Assembly: GCA_022843175.1 (NCBI GenBank)
Contig: JALHOE010000081.1
Location: 1 to 35,983 of the forward strand
Length of the DNA: 35,983 nucleotides
Source: Deltaproteobacteria bacterium
GTDB lineage: Bacteria; Myxococcota_A; Polyangia; Polyangiales; JADJMO01
Direction of reading: 5' to 3'
The position numbers and the translations under genes were made by a program. Numbering within the stretch: the first letter of the stretch is position 1; the number at the start of each line of letters is the position of its first letter. The notes under the pieces are model-generated. The model was not told the DNA's origin, made no database searches, and saw only the letters and a list, made by a program, of their open reading frames with translations. Below are positions 21,641-30,600 of the stretch, piece after piece.

Positions 21641-23569
21641 TCAGCTCGCGCGGAACTTGAGGAGGCCGCCGGCGAGGATGATCTTCGCGGCGCGGGTGCT
21701 CACCTGCGGGACGACCTCGAACGAGACGTTGCGCGTCTTGTTGACGACCGTGACGTTCTTGCCGCTCTCGAGCGCGCTGCGCATGCCCTCGATGTGCAGC
21801 TCGTCGCCCATGGAGACCTTCTCGTAGTCCGCCGGGTCGGCGAAGACGCTCGGGAGGATGCCGAAGTTGATCAGGTTGGCGAGGTGGATGCGGGCGAAGC
21901 TGCGCACCGTGACGAGGCGGATGCCGAGGTAGAGCGGGGCGAGCGCCGCGTGCTCGCGGGAGCTGCCCTGGCCGTAGTTGTCTCCGCCGATGATGACGCC
22001 GCCGCTCCACTCCTTGGCGCGCTTGAAGAACTCCGGATCGACGCGCGAGAACACGAACTCGCTGATCTTCGGGATGTTCGAGCGATACCGGAGGATCGAG
22101 GCGCCGGCCGGCATGATGTGGTCGGTGCTGATGTTGTCGCCGACCTTGATGAGCACGCGCTTGTCGAGCGTGTCGGGCATGGGCGTGAACTCGGGCAGCG
22201 GCGCGATGTTCGGCCCGCGGGTGACCTCGAGCGACTTGGCCTCGGCCTCGGCGGCCGGCGGGACGAGCAGCGTGTCGTTGACCAGGTACTTCGAGGGCGC
22301 GTCGATGCGCTGGAAGGGGATGCCGAGGTCGCGCGGGTCGGTGATCTCGCCCTTGAGCGCGGTGGCGACGCACGTCTCGACCGACGCGAGGTAGACCTGC
22401 GCGTCCTTGGTGCCCGAGCGGCCCTCGAAGTTGCGGTTGAAGGAGCGGACCGACACCGAGCCCGACGGCGGCGACTGGCCGTTGCCGATGCACGGACCGC
22501 ACGACGCCTCGAGGATGCGCGCGCCCGACGCGATGAGGTCGTAGAGCGTCTCCTCGCGGGCGATCATCTCGAAGACCTGCTTGCTGCCCGGCGTGACCGT
22601 GAAGGAGAGGCCGGGGTGCACCTGGCGGCCCTTGAGCATGTGGGCGGCGCCGGTGAGGTCCTCGTACGAGCTGTTGGTGCAGGAGCCGATCGAAGACTGC
22701 GCCGCCTTCTTGCCGGCGACCTCGCGGACCGTCTTCACGTTGTCCGGCGAGTGCGGCGCCGCGACGAGCGGCTCGAGCTTGTCGAGGTCGATCTCGACGT
22801 TCTCGTCGAACGTCGCGTCGGGGTCGGGGCCCATGGCCTTGAACGCGTCGCCGCGGCCCTGCGCCTCGAGGTACTTCTTGGTCTCGTTGTCGCTCGGGAA
22901 CACCGAGGTGGTGGCTCCGAGCTCGGCGCCCATGTTGGTGATCGTGAAGCGATGGGTCATCGGCATCGATTCGACGCCGGGGCCGTAGTACTCGAAGATG
23001 CGGCCGACGCCGCCCTTCACGGTGAGGCGGCGGAGCATCTCGAGGATGACGTCCTTGCCGCCGACCCACGGCTGCAGCTTGCCGGTGAGCTTCACGCCGA
23101 CGACCTTGGGGCAGGGGAGCGTGAAGGGCTGGCCGGCCATGCCCATCGCCACGTCGAGCCCGCCGACGCCGATCGCGATCATGCCGATCGCGCCGCAGGT
23201 GGGGGTGTGCGAGTCGGAGCCGAGCAGCGTGTCTCCCGGAACGCTGAAACGCTCGCGGTGGACCTGGTGGCAGATGCCGTTGCCCGGACGCGAGAACCAG
23301 ACGCCGATCTTCGCGGCGACCGACTGCAGGTAGCGGTGGTCGTCGGCGTTCTCGAAGCCGTCCTGCAGCATGTTGTGGTCGACGTAGCTGACCGAGCACT
23401 TCGTCCGCACGCGGGGGACGCTCATCGCCTCGAACTGGAGGTAGGCCATCGTCCCCGTGGCGTCCTGGGTCAGCGTCTGGTCGACGCGGATCGAGATCTC
23501 GGTGCCGGGCGTGAGCTCACCGGAAACGAGGTGCGCGGCGAGGATCTTGTGCGTAAGGCTCTGGCCCAT
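21641..23569 (-). CDS. acn: Aconitate hydratase (about 640-residue, Aquifex/mitochondrial-like type)
   Basis: 642 residues. It converts citrate to isocitrate in the TCA cycle using a [4Fe-4S] cluster. Cluster ligands are Cys297 in SSIGSCTNSS and Cys357 and Cys360 in EASCGPCIGNG. Other conserved segments are LLGSDSHTPTCGAIGM, SFNRNFEGRSG, and the swivelling-domain GDNYGQGSSREHAALAP. It is shorter than AcnA (about 890) and lacks the N-terminal HEAT-like domain of AcnB. ATG 23569 was chosen because homologues begin MGQSLTHKIL; an ORF extension to 23638 overlaps the regulatory region. The gene is divergent from an A-type Fe-S carrier that may supply its cluster. Confidence 0.96.
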   Translation of the reverse strand: MGQSLTHKILAAHLVSGELTPGTEISIRVDQTLTQDATGTMAYLQFEAMSVPRVRTKCSVSYVDHNMLQDGFENADDHRYLQSVAAKIGVWFSRPGNGICHQVHRERFSVPGDTLLGSDSHTPTCGAIGMIAIGVGGLDVAMGMAGQPFTLPCPKVVGVKLTGKLQPWVGGKDVILEMLRRLTVKGGVGRIFEYYGPGVESMPMTHRFTITNMGAELGATTSVFPSDNETKKYLEAQGRGDAFKAMGPDPDATFDENVEIDLDKLEPLVAAPHSPDNVKTVREVAGKKAAQSSIGSCTNSSYEDLTGAAHMLKGRQVHPGLSFTVTPGSKQVFEMIAREETLYDLIASGARILEASCGPCIGNGQSPPSGSVSVRSFNRNFEGRSGTKDAQVYLASVETCVATALKGEITDPRDLGIPFQRIDAPSKYLVNDTLLVPPAAEAEAKSLEVTRGPNIAPLPEFTPMPDTLDKRVLIKVGDNISTDHIMPAGASILRYRSNIPKISEFVFSRVDPEFFKRAKEWSGGVIIGGDNYGQGSSREHAALAPLYLGIRLVTVRSFARIHLANLINFGILPSVFADPADYEKVSMGDELHIEGMRSALESGKNVTVVNKTRNVSFEVVPQVSTRAAKIILAGGLLKFRAS

Positions 23570-23582
23570 CTCTGAGGACTCC

Positions 23583-23620
23583 CGACGATTAAGGGGGCGC
23601 CGACGATTGGAGGGGGGCGC
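23583..23620. repeat. Tandem direct repeat in the aconitase leader
   Basis: CGACGATT followed by a G-rich tract and GCGC occurs twice head-to-tail (23583-23600 and 23601-23620; the second has two extra bases). It lies 14-51 bases upstream of the aconitase ATG, in the untranslated leader if transcription starts near the TATAGC at 23660-23655. It may be an operator or RNA-binding site. The rest of 23621-23804 contains promoter-like elements only. Confidence 0.5.
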
Positions 23621-23788
23621 CCGGGTGTGTTCGGACACTGGGGTCCGGGTGGCCGCTATAGCAGGGGAGCCGTCGATCCGCAGCAGCGCCCGCTCAGCTC
23701 ACGGCAGCCCTTGAAACCAGGGCCCGGTGGGGCGGCATCCCTGCTTCTGCAAGGCTCTCGACCCCTGGTCGAACCCTCTCCCTTGCGT

Positions 23789-23794
23789 TAGGGT
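23789..23794 (+). promoter_or_regulatory. -10-like TAGGGT of the Fe-S carrier gene
   Basis: TAGGGT ends 10 bases before the ATG at 23805. CTGGTC (23765-23770) is a weak -35 with an 18-base spacer. A very short leader is implied and no Shine-Dalgarno sequence is present. Confidence 0.4.
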
Positions 23795-23804
23795 ATGTGT
23801 CGCC

Positions 23805-24128
23805 ATGATTTCGATGACGGACAAGGCCGCTTCCAAGGTTCACGAGATCGCCGACGCCGAGGGGCTGAAGGGCCAGGGGCTCCGCCTGCGCGTCGTCGGC
23901 GGTGGCTGCTCGGGCTTCACCTACGACCTCTACTTCGAGGACCAGCCGACCGACATGGACGAGCTGTTCGAGTCGCAGGGCGTGAAGCTCTACATCGACC
24001 CGCTGAGCTACCAGTACCTCGACGAGACCGAGATTGATTACGTCGAGGGGCTCCACGGTTCCGGGTTCAAGTTCAACAACCCGAACGTGAAGGGCACCTG
24101 CGGCTGCGGGAGCTCGTTCTCGGCGTAA
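23805..24128 (+). CDS. A-type iron-sulfur carrier protein (IscA/ErpA/HesB family)
   Basis: 107 residues with the three invariant cysteines: Cys35 in GGGCSGFTY, and Cys99 and Cys101 in GTCGCGSSF. These proteins receive Fe-S clusters from a scaffold and pass them to apo-enzymes. The LYIDPLSYQYLDETEIDYVEGLHGSGFKFNNPN block is typical of the ErpA branch. No isc or suf genes are adjacent; the divergent neighbour is the [4Fe-4S] enzyme aconitase, a likely client. ATG 23805 fits homologue length; an in-frame start at 23727 would add an unconserved extension. Confidence 0.95.
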   Translation: MISMTDKAASKVHEIADAEGLKGQGLRLRVVGGGCSGFTYDLYFEDQPTDMDELFESQGVKLYIDPLSYQYLDETEIDYVEGLHGSGFKFNNPNVKGTCGCGSSFSA

Positions 24129-24137
24129 TCGTCGAGT

Positions 24138-24225
24138 AGCCGCTCGCTGACGCGCGCGGCTATTGGGCAACCCGCTCGCTGACGCGCGCGGCTATTGGGC
24201 AACCCGCTCGCTGACGCGCGCGGCT
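24138..24225. repeat. GCGTNAGC stem-loop array, three tandem copies of 32 bp
   Basis: Stem-loops at 24138-24161, 24170-24193 and 24202-24225 repeat with an exact 32-bp period. The loop is TGAC and the inner stem CGC/GCG matches the other arrays. The outer arms are AGCCGC/GCGGCT in copy one, so a G-C pair of the AGGCGC arms is replaced by C-G with pairing kept. The array sits between the convergent Fe-S carrier (ends 24128) and hypothetical gene (ends 24229). Confidence 0.9.
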
Positions 24226-24228
24226 CTG

Positions 24229-25239
24229 CTAGTCGCCGCGTAGGCGGGCGAGGGCGCCGAGGTGCCAGTTGCGGGCGCGGGCGTCGTGCAGGTGCGTCGC
24301 CGCGTAGGCGCCGAGGTTCTCGGCGGCGAGGTCGTAGCGACCGAGTCGGTAGAGGAGCGCGCCGCGCCCGAGCTGCATCGGGTAGTCGCCGAGATAGGGC
24401 CGCGTGCGCCCCGATGGGTCGGCGAAGCGGTCTATCGCGTCGAGGCGCTCGAGGTAGAGGAGCCGCCGGCGATCGATCGCGCGCTCGGCGGTGCCCGCTT
24501 GCAGCGCGTCTTCTTCGCGGACGACCGGGTGCACGACGAGGTATGTGAGGAGCGCGCGCAGCTCGGCGACCTCGAGCGGCAGCGACGTGAGCGCGTAGCA
24601 GCTCGGCGCTGGAGCGTGCTCGCAGTCCTCGAGGGCGTAGACGATGCCCGTCCAGTGCAGCTTGTAGCGCGCGCGGAGGATCGCCTCGGGCGCCTCGAGG
24701 CTGCCGTCGGCGCCGAGCCATCCGTTGCGGGTGAGCACGTCGAGCAGGCCGCCGCCGAGTCGCCTGAGCTCGTCGCTCACCGTTCGGGTGCGGACCCGCC
24801 GGTGGAGCTCGTCGATGAAGAGGTCGGCGTGATAGGCGCGGAGCTCGCGCATCGGCGCCTCGAGCGCCTTCTCGCTGCCGAGCGTGTTGCGCGCGAGGCC
24901 GAGCGCGGTGCGGATCTCGTGAGCGAGCGCTTCGCGCTTCGGATTCTTTGGATCGAGGCCGCTCGACGCTGCGGCGTTCCAATCGAGGTACGCCGAGCCG
25001 ACGGCGCGGACCACCGCGGGCAGCGGCTGTTTGTCAATGCGCATCCTCGTGGCCCGATCGCTCTCGGCGATCTTCGCGAGCGGCGCCGGATCGAGCTGCG
25101 GCAGCGGCGCGTCGAGCGGCTCGACGGGGTGGTCGAGCACGATGATCGCGCTGCAAATCCCGAGGAGCACGCCGACGGCTGCTCCGGGGAGCAGCGTGCG
25201 CAGCTCGCGTCGCAGCCCCGTCGTGACAACGAACCCCAC
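24229..25239 (-). CDS. Hypothetical membrane-anchored protein
   Basis: 336 residues from GTG 25239; not recognised. The N-terminus (about residues 15-35, LLPGAAVGVLLGICSAIIVL) is one hydrophobic anchor, and the remainder looks soluble, mostly helical and probably periplasmic. The C-terminus has a TPR-like segment (GALLYRLGRYDLAAENLGAYAATHLHDARARNWHLGALARL). The single CEHAPAPSC pair could form a disulfide. CATACT (minus 25251-25246) lies 6 bases before GTG, pointing to a leaderless start; an upstream ORF extension overlaps the PilZ gene and is rejected. The gene is divergent from PilZ, with only 24 bases between the start codons. Confidence 0.65.
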   Translation of the reverse strand: MGFVVTTGLRRELRTLLPGAAVGVLLGICSAIIVLDHPVEPLDAPLPQLDPAPLAKIAESDRATRMRIDKQPLPAVVRAVGSAYLDWNAAASSGLDPKNPKREALAHEIRTALGLARNTLGSEKALEAPMRELRAYHADLFIDELHRRVRTRTVSDELRRLGGGLLDVLTRNGWLGADGSLEAPEAILRARYKLHWTGIVYALEDCEHAPAPSCYALTSLPLEVAELRALLTYLVVHPVVREEDALQAGTAERAIDRRRLLYLERLDAIDRFADPSGRTRPYLGDYPMQLGRGALLYRLGRYDLAAENLGAYAATHLHDARARNWHLGALARLRGD

Positions 25240-25274
25240 GGCGGGAGTATGCTCGGTTTCGCCATGACCGAGAA
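25223..25274. promoter_or_regulatory. Overlapping divergent promoters, PilZ gene and hypothetical gene
   Basis: On plus, GTGACA (25223-25228) and TATGCT (25248-25253) are 19 bases apart, 10 bases before ATG 25264. On minus, CATACT (25251-25246) is 6 bases before GTG 25239. The two -10 elements share bases 25248-25251, so the two polymerases cannot bind at the same time. Confidence 0.45.
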
Positions 25275-25590
25275 GCGACAGTTCGAGCGCGCATTCTTCG
25301 ACGACACCGTGTCGGTCCAACACGGCAACGACACGTTCGAGGCCCGTGCCCGCGACCTCTCCGTCGGCGGCGTCTACCTGCTCAGCGATCGCAAGCTCGC
25401 GCACAACGCGGCGGTCGTGGTCACCCTCAAGCTCCCGGCGCTCGTCGAACGCGGCAAGCCTCCCGCGGTCCTCGAGGGCGTGGTGCGCTGGATCAGGGAC
25501 GACGGCTTCGGCGTCCAGTTCGGTCCCACCGGCGCGCTCGCGACCTACGCGCTGGCCGACTACGTCGCGCGTCGAAACCACCAGCTGTGA
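25264..25590 (+). CDS. PilZ-domain protein, putative cyclic-di-GMP receptor
   Basis: 108 residues forming a single PilZ domain. The two c-di-GMP-binding motifs are intact: RxxxR (Arg5-Arg9 in KRQFERA) and (D/N)xSxxG (DLSVGG, about 31-36), followed by GVYLLSD and a VVRWIRDDGFGVQFG strand. Stand-alone PilZ proteins are c-di-GMP effectors in motility, exopolysaccharide or development; the partner is unknown. It is divergent from a membrane protein of unknown function. Confidence 0.92.
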   Translation: MTEKRQFERAFFDDTVSVQHGNDTFEARARDLSVGGVYLLSDRKLAHNAAVVVTLKLPALVERGKPPAVLEGVVRWIRDDGFGVQFGPTGALATYALADYVARRNHQL

Positions 25591-25695
25591 AGATCCCCCC
25601 GGACTGAGGCTGACGCGTGGCGTCGCAAAAAAACCTCGTTCACGACCAAACATTCTCTGCAAAAGCGAGCACGGCTCCGATAAAACTCTCGCGCT

Positions 25696-25715
25696 CGCTC
25701 ACCCCGGCGTGAGCG
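25696..25715 (+). promoter_or_regulatory. Leader hairpin of the porin-like gene
   Basis: CGCTCAC (25696-25702) pairs with GTGAGCG (25709-25715) around CCCGGC, ending 6 bases before AAAGGG of the ribosome site. A possible promoter CTGCAA (25657-25662), 18 bases, TAAAAC (25681-25686) lies just upstream. The 147-base gap also has a GACGC/GCGTC hairpin (25612-25624) followed by a run of A. Confidence 0.4.
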
Positions 25716-25737
25716 GCGTTCGAAAGGGACTGCCGTG

Positions 25738-27585
25738 ATGGCTCGTTCTCCCTCGCTTCGGATCGCGATCGGTGTGTCCGCACCCTTGATCGTGGCGTTG
25801 TTGAGCGCCCGGTCGTCGGCGCAGGGCACGGCCGCTCCGGCCGCAGAGGCCTCCGCATCGACTTCTGCCGCGCCCTCCGCGTCGCCCCCCGCTGCGCCCT
25901 CCGCGTCCACCGAGCCGTCGTCGCTCCCTCCTCCTCCGCCGGTTCCCCCGCCGATGACGGCCGCGGAGCCCAGCGCGCCGCCCCCCGCGGCGACGCCCGC
26001 GCCCACACCCGACGTGTCGGCGTCGGCGCAGGAGAAGCCAGCCGATCCGGTTCCCGAGGACTTCGGCCGCCTCATCCTCGACGACGGGCGCGTCCCGTTC
26101 GTCGCGCCCAAGGCGGGCACGCTCCGCTTCGACGCGCACGGCGAGCTGCAGCTTCGCTACGAGAACCTCAGCGATCTCAAGGTCAGCCCGCCCATCGGCG
26201 ATCGCACCAAGGAGTTCATCGGCCAGCGCAACTACGGCCTCGCGTGGCTGCGCGTCGGCGGTCAGCTGCTCGTCTCCGACAAGGTGAAGATCGTCCTCCA
26301 GGCCGACTTCCTCCCGCGGTGGATCGTCGGCGATCTCGCGCAGGGGGTGTCGGCCGCGGGCGACTTCGCGCGCGACGAGCACGTGCCCGCGCTGATGCGC
26401 CTTCGCTACGCGTACCTCGACTGGACGACCCCGATCGGCCTGCTCCGCGTCGGCCAGGTGGGCAACAACTGGGGCATGGGCATCCTCGCGAACAACGGCG
26501 ACCGCCCGCTCATCTTCGGCGACTACCGCATGGGCTCGATCGTCGAGCGCATCGCGTTCGCCACGCGCCCCGGCGGCAAGGAGTCGCCGTTCGTCGTCGC
26601 CATCGCCGGCGACGCGGTGCTGTCGGACGCCACCTCCAAGTGGGCGCTCGGGGACCGCACCTATCAGGCGGTGCTCTCGGCGTACTACGAGAAGGGCCAG
26701 AGCCAGCTCGGCTTCTTCGGCGTGCGCCGCTGGCACAACGTGAGACAACAGATCGGCGACGACGGCCGTCGCAAGCTCTACGTGTGGGTCGCCGACGTCG
26801 CCGGCAAGCACGCCGTCAAGGTCGCCGAGGACGTCTTCGCGTACGGCGCGTTCGAGGTCGCGCACGTCCGCGGCAAGACCGACGCGATCCGCTCGAGCGT
26901 CGAGTACAACGAGCAGGACGTCCGCACCTGGGGCGCCGCGGCGCTCGTCGGCGTGGTCAAGCGCGGCAAGTACGCACCGAAGGACGGCGCGCCCGAGACC
27001 TACGGGCAGCTCGTCGCGCAGCTCGAGGGCGGCTACGCGAGCGGCGACGCCAACCCGTACGACGGCGTGGTCAAGCGCTTCACGTTCGATCCGAACCATC
27101 AGGTCGGGCTCCTGATGTTCCCCTACGCGCTGCACTTCCACACCGCGCGCGGCGCGACGAACGCGCAGGATCCGGCGCTCACCGCGCGTCCGCTCGCCGG
27201 CTCGCGCTTCCTCACCTCCAACGGCGGCGTGTTCGGCGCGACCTACCTCAACCCGGTCGTCGTGTTCCGGCCGGTCGCCAGCGTCGACCTCAAGGCGGGC
27301 GCGCTCGTCGCGGTGTCGTCGAGCGACGTCGTCGATCCCTATCGCACCACCGTGTCTGCCACCGGCGGCGATCAGAGCTACACCGGCGGCTCGCCGAAGA
27401 ACCGCGATCTCGGCCTCGAACTCGATGGCGGCTTCGAGTGGCGCTACCGCATCCCCGGCGCGATCACGCTCCAGATCGGCGCGCAGGCCGGCGTGTTCTT
27501 CCCCGGTCGCGCGTTCGACGACGCCAAGGGAAATCGCGCCAAGACGCAATCGATCGTGCAGGGCCGCTTCGGCGTGCAATTCTAG
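25738..27585 (+). CDS. Outer-membrane beta-barrel protein with Ala/Pro/Ser-rich N-terminal linker
   Basis: 615 residues. The signal peptide ends near SARSSAQG, followed by a low-complexity Ala/Pro/Ser stretch to about residue 95. The rest has alternating amphipathic strands (GTLRFDAHGELQLRYEN, YGLAWLRVGGQLLVSDKVKIVLQADF, LRVGQVGNNWGMGILANNGD) and ends in RFGVQF, with a terminal Phe typical of beta-barrel proteins assembled by BAM. It may be a porin-like channel, but the substrate is unknown. ATG 25738 and GTG 25735 are adjacent; AAAGGGA lies 9 bases before ATG. A lipoprotein hydrolase gene follows after 18 bases, so the two are probably an operon. Confidence 0.8.
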   Translation: MARSPSLRIAIGVSAPLIVALLSARSSAQGTAAPAAEASASTSAAPSASPPAAPSASTEPSSLPPPPPVPPPMTAAEPSAPPPAATPAPTPDVSASAQEKPADPVPEDFGRLILDDGRVPFVAPKAGTLRFDAHGELQLRYENLSDLKVSPPIGDRTKEFIGQRNYGLAWLRVGGQLLVSDKVKIVLQADFLPRWIVGDLAQGVSAAGDFARDEHVPALMRLRYAYLDWTTPIGLLRVGQVGNNWGMGILANNGDRPLIFGDYRMGSIVERIAFATRPGGKESPFVVAIAGDAVLSDATSKWALGDRTYQAVLSAYYEKGQSQLGFFGVRRWHNVRQQIGDDGRRKLYVWVADVAGKHAVKVAEDVFAYGAFEVAHVRGKTDAIRSSVEYNEQDVRTWGAAALVGVVKRGKYAPKDGAPETYGQLVAQLEGGYASGDANPYDGVVKRFTFDPNHQVGLLMFPYALHFHTARGATNAQDPALTARPLAGSRFLTSNGGVFGATYLNPVVVFRPVASVDLKAGALVAVSSSDVVDPYRTTVSATGGDQSYTGGSPKNRDLGLELDGGFEWRYRIPGAITLQIGAQAGVFFPGRAFDDAKGNRAKTQSIVQGRFGVQF

Positions 27586-27603
27586 TTTTCTTCGGAGGCA
27601 GTT

Positions 27604-30600
27604 ATGTCGTTCAGCGCTTGGATTCGCGCGGCGGTGATCGGGAGCGTGCTCGTGTCGGTCGCGGTGGCGCCCGGCTGCGCAGTCGACGAGGCGCCCGGTG
27701 GCGTGAAGAAGGCGACCCGCACGGGCGGCCCGCGGGTGGTGTTCGACCTCGGACACCGACCGCTGCCCGAGATCCCGCTCCCCAACGACATCGCGACCTG
27801 GCCCGACCCCACGTCGCGCACCGGCCGTCGCATCAACGCGAGCCTCGTCGCGCCGACGACGATCGAGCGGAACGCGCGCAACCAGTTCTCGCGGCTCGAG
27901 GGCTGGGGCACGTTCAGCCCGATCTCGATCCCGTTCACCAAGCCGCTCGACGCCGAGGACATCAAGGCGCGCCACGCCGCAGACGACTTCAAGTTCGACG
28001 ACGACGTCATCTACGTCGTCAACCTCAAGACCGGCGTCCCCATCCCGCTCGACGTCGGCGGCGGGAACTACCCGCTCACGCTGCGCGAGCTCCAGCGCTA
28101 CTGGCCCAACGACCCGCGCAAGGGCGAGGCCAACCTCCTCTTCGAGACCGTCGAGGAGGACAAGAACGGCAACGGCATCCTCGACGACGGCGAGGACACC
28201 GACTTCGACGGCGTGCTCGACCACCCCAACTTCCCCGGACGTGCGCGTCCGCAGAACGGCGTCGACGGGCTGTACACCTTCTACGACGCCGAGACCCGCG
28301 CGTTCATCGTGCGCCCGATGCTCCCGCTCGACGAGATGACCGAGTACGCGGTCATCGTCACCGACCGCCTGCACGGTCTCGAGAAGGACCAGAACGGCCA
28401 GATGAAGGCCGTCGAGTCGCCGTTCGAGTACATCCACCATCCGGCGCAGCGCGCCGCGGTGGCGCGCGCCGCGGAGTGGATGAGCAAGAAGCCCGAGTAC
28501 TACGGCTTCCAGGGCAACGTCCTCGATCACGTGCAGTTCGCGTTCACCTTCACGACGCAGCCGACGGTGAGCGACATGTTCGCGCTCCGCGACGGCGCGT
28601 ACGGCAAGGGCAAGTTCGGCTGGATCGGCAACGACTTCAAGCCGGAGATGAAGCTGATCAAGGCGGTCGGCATGGTCGGCTCGGCGGACTCCGATCCGGC
28701 CGGCTGGGAGTCGAAGACCGAGGCGTGCAGCGAACAGGGCGGAAAGACCCGCAACGTCGCGAAGCTCACCCCCGCGCTCAAGAGCACGCTCAAGGACCTC
28801 GCCTCGCAGGTGTTCGGTCTCGACGGCCCCGCGGCCAACCGCCTCGTGCAGGGCTACGACAACGTCGCCTACCTCGCCGCGGGCACGGTCGAGGTGCCCT
28901 GGCTCCTCGGCGACATCGACGACGTGTCGCCCGAGGCCACGATCAAGATGAACCACGAGACGGGCGAGATCCCGCACTCGCGCACCAAGGTGTCGTTCTT
29001 CCTGATCGTCCCGAAGACCACCGAGAAGTTCAAGCCGCCGTTCCCGGTCGCGTTCTACGGTCATGGCTACACCGGCGCGATGGCCGAGGGGCTCGGGTTC
29101 GCCGCGGAGCTCGCGCGCCACGGCGTCGCCACCCTCGCGCTCAACGCGCCCGGACACGGGGTCGAGCTCGACAAGGGCCTCAAGTCGCTCGCCACCGCGT
29201 TCTTCGGCGGCGCGTGCCTGCACCCGTTCAGCGAGGCGTTCGGCAACCTCAAGGACGACGTCCCCGGCCTCGATCGCGTCCGCGATCTCAACGGCGACGG
29301 CGAGTTCAAGAACGAGTCCGGCCGCGACTACTGGACGGCGTACCTCTTCCACACCCGTGACGTCGTCCGCCAGGCGGCGCTCGAAGAGGTGATGGTCACG
29401 CGCGTGATGCGCATGTTCGACGGCAAGACCACGTACGACTTCGGCGGCGGCACGCCGCAGCTCGCCGGCGACTTCGACGGCGACGGCACGATCGACATCG
29501 GCGGACCGAACGGCAAGTACTACGCGTGGGGTGGCTCGCTCGGCGGCATCCTCTCGTCGCTCGCCGGCGCCGTCGATCCCTACATCACCGCCACGGCGCC
29601 GATGGCCGGCGGCGGCGCGCTCACCGACGTCGGCGTCCGCTCGTTCCAGGGCGGCGTCGTCGAGGCGGTCGACCTCCGCGTCATGGGCCCGCTCATCGTC
29701 AGCGTCCCGGCCGAGAGCCGCTTCGACTGCGCGAAGAACGCCGAGGGCAAGTGCAAGACCGATCCGATGACCGGTCAGAACATCATCGCCCCGAAGAACG
29801 AGCAGACGCGCACCGCGTGCGACGCCGGCCAGATGTCGATCCGCTGGGTCGCCGTCGACCTCAACGACGACAAGGAGTTCGAGATCGCCTGCGTCTCGCG
29901 CGACGACTTCGCCGACGGCAACGACGTCATCGTCGGCAACCTCACCAACGGCGAGGTCCGCTGCGCGCAGATCGGCGTCGGCCGCACCGTCGCCGGCACC
30001 CCGGTGTCCGACTCCGGTAAGCCCGAGTTCCGGGTGGCGATCCCCGCCACGGTCGGCGACCAGATCACGATCACCGCCTACAAGCCGCCGCAGGGGCGCA
30101 AGCAAGCGGTGAAGCAGTACGGCAAGTCGTGCGAGCTGCTCCCCGGCGCGCAGCTCGTAAAGACGGTCGACAAATGGGCCGGCATCGGCGTCGACTGCCA
30201 GAAGGCGGCCGGCGACAAGTGCGTGCCGTTTCAGACCCAGGAGTACCCGATCGGCTCGCGCCTCGTCGCGATCAGCGAGGGCTTCGGTCTCAAGCGGCAG
30301 ACGCCGGACTTCCGCCGGTTCATGCAGCTCGCGCAGATCGCGCTCGACCCGGCCGACCCGGTGACGTTCGCGCCGTACTACTACACGCGGCCGCGCGTCG
30401 ACGAGAACGGCAAGCCGGTCGCGCCCGCTGGCATCTACACGATCAACACCATCGGCGACATGAACGTGCCGGTGAACACGGGCATCGCGGCCGCGCGCAT
30501 CCACGGCGCGATCCCGTTCCTTCGGGCCGACAACGTCGCCGCCAAGGACTACCCGGACTACGTCGCGCCCGACAAGCTCGTCGAGCTGTTCGGCGCCACG

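Noticed and set aside
23570-23638. N-terminal extension of aconitase to 23638
   Set aside because: The extension is Arg/Pro-rich, crosses the direct repeat and is not expected in homologues, which start near MGQSLTHK.
25608-25634. Terminator after the PilZ gene (GACGC/GCGTC hairpin)
   Set aside because: On the plus strand the hairpin is followed by a run of A, not T, and minus-strand genes do not end here.
26244-29360. 1038-codon open frame on the plus strand overlapping the barrel/hydrolase operon
   Set aside because: It is extremely Arg-rich and spans two genes with clear signal peptides and domains in another frame.
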